A stretch of DNA of 9,172 nucleotides from NCBI GenBank assembly GCA_040005095.1, contig JBDTZN010000074.1, positions 1 through 9,172 on the forward strand, written 5' to 3'. Shown piece after piece: positions 1 through 5,703 of this stretch; the stretch's first letter is position 1, and each line of letters starts with the position of its first letter. Source of the stretch: UBA5186 sp040005095 (GTDB lineage Bacteria > Actinomycetota > Thermoleophilia > Gaiellales > Gaiellaceae). Both the position numbers and the translations under genes were made by a program. The notes under the pieces were generated by a model that was given only the letters and a program-made list of their open reading frames with translations, did not search any database and was not told where the DNA came from.

Positions 1-51
1 TTCGTCATCGGCATGACGATCGCGGTCGTCGGCGGCCGGCCGCTCTGGTAA
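1..51 (+). CDS. 3' end of an unidentified upstream gene (partial)
   Basis: Frame 1 is open from the window edge to a TAA at 49-51 and gives the 16-residue tail FVIGMTIAVVGGRPLW. The stretch FVIGMTIAVVGG is hydrophobic, so this could be the end of a last membrane helix, but 16 residues do not identify a family. It reads in the same direction as the E1 gene that follows, with 42 nt between them, so the two could be co-transcribed. Codon use is GC-rich like the rest of the window. Only the stop and frame are supported; the function is unknown. Confidence 0.55.
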   Translation, partial: FVIGMTIAVVGGRPLW

Positions 52-67
52 CCCCAGCGCTCTGGTA
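41..67. repeat. 10-bp direct repeat CGCTCTGGTA with 17-nt period
   Basis: CGCTCTGGTA occurs at 41-50 and again at 58-67. The first copy covers the last codons and stop of the upstream gene; the second lies in the intergenic gap and overlaps the 5' arm of the hairpin at 65-84. The 17-nt period suggests a small tandem duplication of the gene end. The repeat is exact; a function is not implied. Confidence 0.6.
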
Positions 68-84
68 GCGCCACCCGGTGCTAC
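65..84 (+). other. 8-bp RNA hairpin before the E1 gene
   Basis: Arms GTAGCGCC (65-72) and GGTGCTAC (77-84) pair over 8 positions, with one G-U wobble (70/79) and an ACCC tetraloop. There is no U-run after it. It ends 9 nt before the GTG start of the E1 gene. It could be a U-tail-less terminator for the upstream gene, as proposed for many actinobacterial hairpins, or a stem in the 5' leader that limits ribosome access. The sequence does not decide between these. Confidence 0.45.
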
Positions 85-93
85 AAAGAGATT

Positions 94-2928
94 GTGAGTG
101 AACACGACGTCGATGCGCTGAACGCGGGTTACGCGAGCGCGCTGCTCGAGGAGTACCTCGAGAACCCCGAATCGGTACCCGCGGAATGGCGCGAGCTATT
201 CGAGAGCGGGGACAGTCCGCTCGTCGCGTCGCTGCCGGGGCTTGCGCGGCTGCTCGAGCGCCTCGGCGGAAACGGAAGCGGCGCGCCGGTCGCAGCTGCC
301 AGGCCGGAACAGGCGGCCGAGCCCGCCGAGCCGCCCGACAATCTGCTCCTCGGCGGTGTCGCGGCCGCGATGGCGCTCGTCAAGGCGCACCGGATGCACG
401 GCCACCTGGCCGCGCACCTCGATCCACTCGGCTCGGAGCCACCGGGCGACCCAGCGCTCGAGGCCGAGCGGCTCATCCCGCCGCTCACGCCCGAGTTGCA
501 GGGGCGCATCCCGGCCTCGCTGCTCCGCCTTTACGTTCCAGGCGAGACCCTCGCCGACGCGCTCCCGCTCCTCCGCGCGACCTACTGCGGAACGAGCGCA
601 TACGAGATCGAGCACATCTCCGACCACGAGGAGCGCGTCTGGCTGCGCCAGGCGATCGAGTCGGGCCGCTACCGCACGCCGCTCTCGGATGACGAGAAGC
701 GCCTGCTGCTGACGCGCCTGTCCGAGGTGGAGGGGATGGAGCGCTATCTTCGCCGCGCGTTCCTCGGGCAGAAGCAGTTCTCGATCGAGGGCCTCGACGT
801 GATGGTGCCGATGCTCGACGAGGCGATCGAGCTCGGTGCGCGCGCGGGCGCGAAGGAAGTCGTGATGGGCATGGCGCACCGCGGCCGGCTCAACGTCCTT
901 GCGCACATCGTCGGCCGCCCTTACGAGACCATCCTGCGCGAGTTCGAGGGCGAGAAGACCCTCGACGCGGTCCGCGCCGACCCCGAGGGCGGGAGCGGGG
1001 ACGTCAAGTACCACCTCGGCGCGGAGGGGAGCCGCACGACCTCCACGGGCCAGATCACGGTGACGCTGGCCGCGAATCCGAGCCACCTCGAGGCAGTCGA
1101 CCCGGTCGTCGAGGGTCAGGCCCGCGCCGAGCAGACCGACCGCGCGACACGCGAGGGAATCCACGACCCGACCGCGGCGCTGCCGATTCTGATCCACGGA
1201 GACGCATCCTTCCCCGGGCAGGGAGTTGTCGCGGAGACGCTCAACCTCTCGAACCTCGGCGGCTACACGACGGGCGGCACGCTCCACCTGATCGCGAACA
1301 ACCAGGTCGGATTCACCACCGATCCTGCCGAGGGCCGCTCCACGCGCTACTCCAGCGACCTCGCCAAGGGCTTCGACGTCCCGATCATCCACGTGAACGC
1401 CGACGATGCCGAGGCCTCGATCGCCGCCGTCCGGCTCGCCCTAGCCTTCCGCAAGCGCTTCGAGAGCGACGTCGTGATCGACCTCGTCGGCTACCGAAGG
1501 CACGGCCACAACGAGCAGGACGAGGCTGCGTACACGCAGCCGCTGATGGCTGCCGAGATCGCCGAGCACGCCACCGTGCGCGAGCAGTTTGCTGCGCGCC
1601 TCGTGGAGGAAGGCGTCGTCACCCAGGAGGAGGCCGACGGGCTCGCGAAACGGGCTGAGCAGAGCATGAAGGAGGCGCACGAGCGGCTGAAGGCGTTGTT
1701 CGAGCAGCTCGAGAGCGGGACACCCGTGCCCGACGGCGCGATTCCCATGGAGGCGCGCGCGGAGGTCGACACTGCCGTTCCGGCGGACATCCTGCGCCTG
1801 CTGAACGCAGAGCTGATCTCGGCTCCCGAGGACTTCACCGTCCATCCAAAGCTCTGGAAGCAGCTCGAGCGCCGCGTCACCGCGCTGGAGGAGGGCGGCA
1901 TCGACTGGGGCCAGGCCGAGTCGCTCGCCTTCGCCTCACTGCTCGTCGAGGGCATTCCGATCCGGCTCACGGGCCAGGACACCGAGCGCGGGACGTTCTC
2001 CCACCGGCACATGGTCCTGCACGACGCGCACACCGGGGGCACGTGGACGCCGATCCAGAACCTGCGCGACGCGACGGCCTCGATGGAGGTGCACAACTCG
2101 CCGCTCTCGGAGGTCGCTGCGCTCGGGTTCGAGTACGGCTATGCCGTCGCGGCTCCCGAATCGCTCGTGCTTTGGGAGGCGCAGTTCGGCGACTTCGTGA
2201 ACGGCGCGCAGACGATCGTCGACCAGTTCATCGTCTCGGGGCTCTCGAAGTGGGGGCAGACGTCACGGCTGACGCTCTTGCTCCCGCACGGCTACGAGGG
2301 GAACGGGCCAGAGCACTCGAGCGCGCGGTTGGAGCGCTTCCTCCAGCTCGCGGCGCAGGAGAACATCTGGATCGCGAACCCGACGACCGCCGCGCAGTAC
2401 TTCCATCTCATGCGCCGCCAAGCGCTCGAGCCGAGCGGCAGGCAGCTGATCGTCATGACTCCGAAAGGACTCCTGCGGCTGAAGCAGGCGGCTTCGACGC
2501 TCGCCGACCTCGCCGAGGGCTCGTTCCAGCAGGTGATCGACGACGCCGAAGCCGATCGCGACAAGGTCCGGAGGCTCGTCATCTGCTCGGGGAAGGTCTA
2601 TTACGACATCGTCGGCCACGAGGCCCGGGCCGCCGCCACGACAGTCGCGGTCGCGCGGCTCGAGCAGCTGTATCCGTTCCCGGTTTCAGCGGCTACCCGG
2701 CTCTTCGCCGCCTACCCGCACCTCGAGCAGGTCGTCTGGGCGCAGGAAGAGCCGCAAAACATGGGCGCCTACCGCGCGATCAGGCATCGGCTCGAGGAGG
2801 CGCTGCCCAAAGGCGTGCAGCTCCGCTACGCAGGCCGCCCGTGGCGCGCGTCGCCGAGCGAGGGCTATCCCACCGCGCACATCCGCGAGCAGGACAGAAT
2901 CGTTAGAGAGGCTCTGGCCGCTACTTAG
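94..2928 (+). CDS. sucA: 2-oxoglutarate dehydrogenase E1 component (thiamine-diphosphate dependent)
   Basis: E1 of the 2-oxoglutarate dehydrogenase complex decarboxylates 2-oxoglutarate on thiamine diphosphate (ThDP) and passes the succinyl group to E2 lipoyl domains in the TCA cycle. The 944-residue length matches the ordinary E1o size (about 930), not the roughly 1200-residue mycobacterial Kgd/OdhA form with a fused E2 domain. Residues about 11-36 carry the E1o N-terminal NAGY...EEYLENP...W motif, followed by an Ala/Pro/Glu-rich linker (about 64-84). Key sites: HRGRLN with H262; Mg-ThDP motif GDASFPGQG from 369 with D370 and N403; HGHNEQDE at 470-477; LSE with E673, the likely ThDP-activating Glu by family analogy; EAQFGDF at 695-701; and HGYEGNGPEHSS from 732 with H741. 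The C-terminal EEPQNMGAYR is also typical. The GTG start is chosen because the N-terminal motif follows at once; the Shine-Dalgarno is weak (AAAGAG, close to the start). No E2 or E3 gene lies alongside. Confidence 0.96.
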   Translation: MSEHDVDALNAGYASALLEEYLENPESVPAEWRELFESGDSPLVASLPGLARLLERLGGNGSGAPVAAARPEQAAEPAEPPDNLLLGGVAAAMALVKAHRMHGHLAAHLDPLGSEPPGDPALEAERLIPPLTPELQGRIPASLLRLYVPGETLADALPLLRATYCGTSAYEIEHISDHEERVWLRQAIESGRYRTPLSDDEKRLLLTRLSEVEGMERYLRRAFLGQKQFSIEGLDVMVPMLDEAIELGARAGAKEVVMGMAHRGRLNVLAHIVGRPYETILREFEGEKTLDAVRADPEGGSGDVKYHLGAEGSRTTSTGQITVTLAANPSHLEAVDPVVEGQARAEQTDRATREGIHDPTAALPILIHGDASFPGQGVVAETLNLSNLGGYTTGGTLHLIANNQVGFTTDPAEGRSTRYSSDLAKGFDVPIIHVNADDAEASIAAVRLALAFRKRFESDVVIDLVGYRRHGHNEQDEAAYTQPLMAAEIAEHATVREQFAARLVEEGVVTQEEADGLAKRAEQSMKEAHERLKALFEQLESGTPVPDGAIPMEARAEVDTAVPADILRLLNAELISAPEDFTVHPKLWKQLERRVTALEEGGIDWGQAESLAFASLLVEGIPIRLTGQDTERGTFSHRHMVLHDAHTGGTWTPIQNLRDATASMEVHNSPLSEVAALGFEYGYAVAAPESLVLWEAQFGDFVNGAQTIVDQFIVSGLSKWGQTSRLTLLLPHGYEGNGPEHSSARLERFLQLAAQENIWIANPTTAAQYFHLMRRQALEPSGRQLIVMTPKGLLRLKQAASTLADLAEGSFQQVIDDAEADRDKVRRLVICSGKVYYDIVGHEARAAATTVAVARLEQLYPFPVSAATRLFAAYPHLEQVVWAQEEPQNMGAYRAIRHRLEEALPKGVQLRYAGRPWRASPSEGYPTAHIREQDRIVREALAAT

Positions 2929-3115
2929 AGCTGCGCTGCTTCGCGGTGCTCATGACCTTGGCGGCGGCGCGCGGGCCGTGCTTGCGCGCTGCGTCCAGGA
3001 TCTGCCGGCGCTGCTTCTTCGGCAGGCGACGCCAGATGTCGTACGCGGTCAGCACGAGCCCGATCGGGCCTGCGCGACGTGAGAGCAGTCGGAAAGGCGT
3101 GGCCACGACGCTCAT
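2921..3115 (-). CDS. Small strongly basic protein of unknown function
   Basis: A 64-residue protein with 10 Arg and 6 Lys against 2 Asp and no Glu, about +14. It has a short apolar stretch (GPIGLVLTAY, residues 16-25), then a charged segment WRRLPKKQRRQIL, then an Ala/Arg/Lys-rich helix-like tail. I do not recognise the family. That it is a real gene rests on an ATG start, consistent G/C third positions across all codons, and convergent packing against the E1 gene: the stops overlap by 8 nt. The start has only a weak upstream purine stretch (GGGTAGG directly before ATG), so a few residues of uncertainty remain. A peripheral membrane or nucleic-acid-binding role would suit the charge but is a guess. 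It diverges from the diguanylate cyclase gene, with 71 nt between the starts. Confidence 0.62.
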   Translation of the reverse strand: MSVVATPFRLLSRRAGPIGLVLTAYDIWRRLPKKQRRQILDAARKHGPRAAAKVMSTAKQRSSK

Positions 3116-3186
3116 CCTACCCGCGGAAGACGCTCCGAACCGCTCATGCTCCGGCCTGCGGACGCCGACAAATGACCTGGAGCGGC

Positions 3187-4101
3187 ATGTTCAAGCGGAA
3201 CGACACGAAGAGACGCCTCGAGGCGCGCGTGCACGAGCTCGAGGCCGAGCGAGCGCGCCTGCGCGAGGCGATTTCTGGCTTCGGGGAAGTGCTCGCCGCG
3301 ACGAACGACTCCGATCAGCTTCAGCGCGTGATCGTCGACGCGGCCATCGAGGCCGTGGGGGCGAAGGGCGGCATGCTCGTCCCGCCCAACGGCGCGATCG
3401 TCCAGGTCGGCGATCTTCGCGGCGACGAGCGCCTCCAGCTGCCGCTGACCGCTGCCGGCCAGAACTTCGGCACGCTGATCCTGGTCGGGGACGAGTTCCC
3501 CACGGAGGACCGGCTGACCGCCGCCTCGTTCGCGGCCCACGCGGTCGTCGCGCTCGAGAACGCGCGCCTGCACCGCGTGGTCGAGCGGCAGGCGCTCGTG
3601 GACGGGCTGACCGGCCTTGCGAACCGACGCCAGTCTGAGGACGCTCTCGCCACCGAGATCTCACGTGCCGCGCGCTTCGACAACGCGCTCACGGTGGTCC
3701 TTGCCGATCTCGACGACTTCAAGGCTCTGAATGACCGCTACGGCCATCCCGCGGGCGACGCTGTCCTACGCGCCTTCGCGGGGATCCTCGACGAGACGCT
3801 TCGCGACGCCGACCTTGCCGGCCGCTGGGGCGGCGAGGAGTTCCTCCTCCTTTTGCCCGGCACCGACAGCCTCGGCGCGATGCAGCTGGCCGAGCGAATC
3901 CGTGCGACCCTCGCCGGCCGGGCGATCCTCACGCCCGACGGTGCTGCGGCCCGCGTGACCGCGAGCTTCGGGCTTGCCACGCTCGCACCCGGGATGACCG
4001 AGGAGGAGCTGGTGGCTGCGGCCGACGCGGCGCTCTATGCGGCCAAGCGGGGCGGCAAGGACCGCGTCGAAGGCACGCCCGAGCCGTCCGCGCACACGTA
4101 G
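3187..4101 (+). CDS. Diguanylate cyclase: coiled coil, GAF-like domain, GGDEF
   Basis: Condenses two GTP to cyclic-di-GMP in the cytoplasm; no signal peptide or membrane segment is visible. With the ATG at 3187 the protein is 304 residues. Residues about 3-30 form a charged heptad-like helix (LEARVHELEAERARLREAI). Residues about 31-126 look like a short GAF-type sensor ending in ALENARLH. GGDEF covers about 135-300: DGLTGLANRR (139-148), metal-binding D174 in DLDDFK, GGEEF at 215-219, and the late VTASFGLA and AADAALYAAKRGGKDR motifs. The I-site RxxD (R206, D209) lies nine residues before GGEEF, so product inhibition is expected. Start: GGAG at 3179-3182 precedes the ATG at 3187; an in-frame ATG at 3172 and a GTG at 3079 are alternatives, but 3079 would overlap the divergent gene. 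GAF ligand unknown. Confidence 0.9.
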   Translation: MFKRNDTKRRLEARVHELEAERARLREAISGFGEVLAATNDSDQLQRVIVDAAIEAVGAKGGMLVPPNGAIVQVGDLRGDERLQLPLTAAGQNFGTLILVGDEFPTEDRLTAASFAAHAVVALENARLHRVVERQALVDGLTGLANRRQSEDALATEISRAARFDNALTVVLADLDDFKALNDRYGHPAGDAVLRAFAGILDETLRDADLAGRWGGEEFLLLLPGTDSLGAMQLAERIRATLAGRAILTPDGAAARVTASFGLATLAPGMTEEELVAAADAALYAAKRGGKDRVEGTPEPSAHT

Positions 4102-4114
4102 TTCGTCGTTTGCA

Positions 4115-4123
4115 TTGTCACAA
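4115..4123. promoter_or_regulatory. Small palindrome TTGTCACAA, possible operator
   Basis: TTGT-C-ACAA reads the same on both strands apart from its centre base. It sits in the 109-nt gap between the cyclase stop and the acidic-protein start, in a locally AT-rich pocket of an otherwise GC-rich window. Its left half also resembles a -35 hexamer (TTGTCA, 4115-4120), but no good -10 lies 16-18 nt downstream. A nine-base palindrome arises easily by chance; low confidence. Confidence 0.2.
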
Positions 4124-4163
4124 AGTTGGATCCGAATCGGCCGCCCCACGCTTACAGTGGAGT

Positions 4164-4169
4164 TACAAT
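4164..4169 (+). promoter_or_regulatory. Candidate -10 box TACAAT upstream of the acidic-protein gene
   Basis: TACAAT is one change from the housekeeping -10 consensus TATAAT and lies 42 nt before the ATG at 4211. No recognisable -35 occurs at normal spacing (that region is CCGCCC). If used, it would give the acidic-protein gene its own promoter independent of the cyclase. Weak evidence. Confidence 0.25.
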
Positions 4170-4200
4170 TGCCGCCGCCGTCCGTTTCCGTCCCCAACGC

Positions 4201-4205
4201 AGGAG
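4201..4205 (+). promoter_or_regulatory. Strong Shine-Dalgarno AGGAG for the acidic-protein gene
   Basis: AGGAG lies 5 nt before the ATG at 4211. It fixes that start over the many upstream in-frame codons, which run back into the cyclase gene. Confidence 0.8.
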
Positions 4206-4210
4206 TAGGC

Positions 4211-4519
4211 ATGCCAGTAGAGACCCCGTCGATTTTCGCCAAAGTGATCCAGGATCACCTCGAGCTCAAGGAGCGCAACGCGCGCCTCGAGGATCACATG
4301 CCGCTGAAGGAGTACCAGGCGGACGATCCGTTCGACAACCACCCGCTGTTCAAGACCGAGGAGCAGGCTCGGCTCGAGGAGACCATGGACGGCGTCGAGG
4401 CGCCGCAGCTCGACTCGACGATGCTGGCCTGGCCGGGCGAGAAGACGGAAGAGGAGACGCCGCAGCTCGAGGAGAGCCTGTGGACGAACCGCTCCCGCGA
4501 CTTCGACTGGGGAGACTGA
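4211..4519 (+). CDS. Small highly acidic protein of unknown function
   Basis: A 102-residue soluble protein with 16 Glu and 10 Asp against 5 Lys and 5 Arg, about -16. There is no signal peptide or membrane segment. The first half (about 9-30) is helix-like: FAKVIQDHLELKERNARLED. The second half looks extended and contains a short internal repeat: APQLDSTMLAW (64-74) and TPQLEESLW (83-91). The C-terminus is aromatic/acidic (RDFDWGD). I do not recognise the family. The start is well supported by AGGAG 5 nt upstream, and codon use matches real genes here. It follows the diguanylate cyclase by 109 nt and precedes the BON gene by 82 nt on the same strand, so a shared transcript is possible. The repeated Pro-Gln-Leu-acid...Leu...Trp motif resembles a short binding motif, but no partner can be named. 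Confidence 0.75.
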   Translation: MPVETPSIFAKVIQDHLELKERNARLEDHMPLKEYQADDPFDNHPLFKTEEQARLEETMDGVEAPQLDSTMLAWPGEKTEEETPQLEESLWTNRSRDFDWGD

Positions 4520-4554
4520 GACTCCACTCGCTTCGCCTGCATCAAAAGCCTAAG

Positions 4555-4582
4555 GTCGGGTATGCCTTTCTCCAATCCCGAC
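4555..4582 (+). other. Hairpin in the leader of the BON-domain gene
   Basis: GTCGGG (4555-4560) and CCCGAC (4577-4582) form a perfect 6-bp stem with a 16-nt loop. The loop holds CCTTTCTCC (4565-4573), complementary in two ways to the downstream Shine-Dalgarno AAGGAG (4588-4593). The stem ends 5 nt before it. A competition between the stem and Shine-Dalgarno pairing is possible. Confidence 0.35.
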
Positions 4583-4587
4583 GACGT

Positions 4588-4593
4588 AAGGAG
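4588..4593 (+). promoter_or_regulatory. Strong Shine-Dalgarno AAGGAG for the BON-domain gene
   Basis: AAGGAG with an 8-nt spacer to the ATG at 4602. It sets the start of the BON protein exactly before its hydrophobic N-terminus. Confidence 0.85.
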
Positions 4594-4601
4594 TCTCTGA
4601 C

Positions 4602-5000
4602 ATGCGCAAGCTTGCATTCCTCAGCGCGATCGGCGCGGCGATCTGGTACGCCGTTTCGCGCCGCCAGCAGCCCCAAGCCGACACCTGGCCGCAATCCGCT
4701 CCTGCGGAGCCCGCAACCGACGCGGAGAAACTCAAGGCCGAGGCGAAGCTGCATCCCGACGACCAGACGCTGGTCGACCGGGTCGAGAGCGAGATCTTCC
4801 GCGACCGCAAAGAGGTCAAGGGCAAGGTCAACATCAATGCTGAGGAAGGCGTCGTGGTCCTCCGCGGCGAGCTCCCGTCGCAGGATCTGATCGAGGATCT
4901 CGTCAACGCCGTGCGCGGCGTCGAGGGCGTCCAGAACGTCGAGAGCCTGCTGCACACGCCCGACACCAAAGCTCCAAAAGCGTCGGCGAAGAAAAGCTAG
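4602..5000 (+). CDS. Membrane-anchored single BON-domain protein
   Basis: BON domains are small alpha/beta modules found in envelope and osmotic-stress proteins such as OsmY, where they are thought to bind lipid or membrane surfaces. This protein has 132 residues. MRK is followed by an apolar stretch (about 4-18, LAFLSAIGAAIWYAV) that reads as an uncleaved anchor or weak signal peptide; there is no lipobox Cys. A Pro/Ala/Gln-rich linker (about 22-45) follows. The BON domain is about 57-120, with the typical strand-turn VVVLRGELPSQ (84-94) and the helix-to-strand end VRGVEGVQNVESLL (104-117). The tail is Lys/Ala-rich. Only one BON copy is present, against two in OsmY. The strong Shine-Dalgarno supports the start. 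Its TAG stop shares CTAG (4997-5000) with the converging udgX remnant. Envelope maintenance under stress is the likely role, by family only. Confidence 0.85.
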   Translation: MRKLAFLSAIGAAIWYAVSRRQQPQADTWPQSAPAEPATDAEKLKAEAKLHPDDQTLVDRVESEIFRDRKEVKGKVNINAEEGVVVLRGELPSQDLIEDLVNAVRGVEGVQNVESLLHTPDTKAPKASAKKS

Positions 5001-5616
5001 AGCCGCGCGGCGACCTTCCGCAGGTCCGAGACCAGGCCTGCGAGCGCGCGTTCCCGGTCTTCCGGCTCTCCGCACAGGATCGCGGAGGGGTGGATCGTGG
5101 CGGTTACATACGGAGCGAGAGGCGAGTCGATTAGCTCGCCTCTCTGCTTCGTGACGCGAAACTGCTTGCCGAGCAGGCTCTGGGCGGCGACCGCGCCGAG
5201 CAGCACCAGCACGGTCGGCTTCACGACGGCGAGCTCCGCTTCGAGCCAGGGCCGGCAGGCGGCGACCTCCGACCAGCTCGGCTTAGCGTGGATGCGCCGC
5301 TTGCCGCGCGCCTCCCACTTGAAGTGCTTGACGGTGTTGGTCAGTAGGCGGAGCCGCGGTCGATCCCGGCCTCCTCGAGCGCGCGGTCTAGGAGCTTCCC
5401 GGCCGGGCATACGAAGGGCCGTCCCGCGTGTCTTCCTGGTCGCCGGGCTGCTCGCCGGCGAGCATGACCGCCGCGTTGCGCGTCCCCTCGCCGAAGACAG
5501 CCTGCATCGCGTTCTTATACGCCGCGGCTGCCGCGGCAGCCCTGGACGGCCTCGCGCAGCGCGGGGAGCGTCAGCCTGGGAGGCAGGAAATCAGCCGCGG
5601 AGCCGCTTTCCTCCAT
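4997..5616 (-). pseudogene. udgX: UdgX-type uracil-DNA glycosylase, disrupted by three frameshifts
   Basis: UdgX belongs to the uracil-DNA glycosylase superfamily near family 4 and is known for a covalent bond between the His of its KRRIH loop and uracil-site DNA. Read on the minus strand, 620 nt span the whole protein (about 206 codons), but in pieces. From the ATG at 5616: SAADFLPPRLTLPALREAV then GCRGS, stopping at TAA 5517-5515. A +1 slip near 5529-5520 restores YKNAMQAVFGEG and the active-site motif GEQPGDQED (5456-5430). A -1 slip near 5423-5422 restores RPFVCPAGKLLDRALEEAGID. A missing base near 5344-5343 (TACTGACC where TACCTGACC would read AYLTN) restores TNTVKHFKWEARGKRRIHAKP through HPSAIL to the TAG at 4999-4997. 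KRRIH is intact at 5302-5288. The second Cys of the expected GCRGC iron-sulfur motif reads Ser, and GPAG reads CPAG. The longest open part (5410-4997) lacks the first motif, so activity is unlikely. A start at 5666 would add an unrecognised extension. Sequencing error is the main alternative to a real pseudogene. Confidence 0.8.
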
Positions 5617-5703
5617 GGGGCCGTAATCCCCAAAATGGGGGATTCGACTCCACGGAAACGACATGAAGGTGGGTGAGTCCTTTTTCCTTTGAAGGAGACG
5701 ACT
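5617..5703 (+). promoter_or_regulatory. Leader/intergenic region with alternative hairpins before the c-di-GMP gene
   Basis: This gap separates the divergent udgX remnant and the five-domain gene. It holds an AATCCCC/GGGGATT hairpin (5625-5631 with 5638-5644). GACTC (5646-5650) can pair with GAGTC (5675-5679), but that same GAGTC can pair with a second GACTC (5700-5704). The run CCTTTTTCCTTT (5679-5690) has two TCCTT copies (5678-5682, 5685-5689) complementary to the Shine-Dalgarno AAGGA (5692-5696). The second fold would enclose the ribosome site; the first would free it. A 9-codon ORF (5663-5692) lies inside. I do not recognise a named riboswitch class here. Confidence 0.4.
5692..5697 (+). 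promoter_or_regulatory. Shine-Dalgarno AAGGAG pointing to a CTG start
   Basis: AAGGAG is followed after 6 nt by CTG at 5704, in frame with the large gene. No ATG, GTG or TTG lies at usable spacing. The in-frame TTG at 5689 starts before this site, and the next GTG is at 5761. Confidence 0.6.

Noticed and set aside
196..1392. 398-codon open frame on the minus strand opposite the E1 gene
   Set aside because: Shadow frame of the strongly conserved E1 coding sequence, with biased composition and no motif.
2043..2906. 287-codon plus-strand frame inside the E1 gene
   Set aside because: Arg/Ala-rich out-of-frame translation overlapping conserved E1 motifs.
5636..5660. A tRNA or tmRNA fragment suggested by GGGGGATTCGACTCC
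   Set aside because: It resembles a T-arm only by the TTCGA core; the flanking bases do not form a 5-bp T-stem, and no acceptor or anticodon arm is present on either strand.
5097..5666. 189-codon plus-strand frame opposite udgX
   Set aside because: It is open only because it is antisense to the UdgX coding sequence; its translation resembles no family, while the minus strand carries KRRIH, GEQPG and HPSAIL.
5675..5690. Intrinsic terminator (hairpin plus TTTTT at 5681-5685)
   Set aside because: The stem before the T-run is only 5 bp or bulged, with a long loop, and the T-run leads straight into the Shine-Dalgarno. A regulatory attenuator cannot be excluded, but a plain terminator would cut off the downstream gene.
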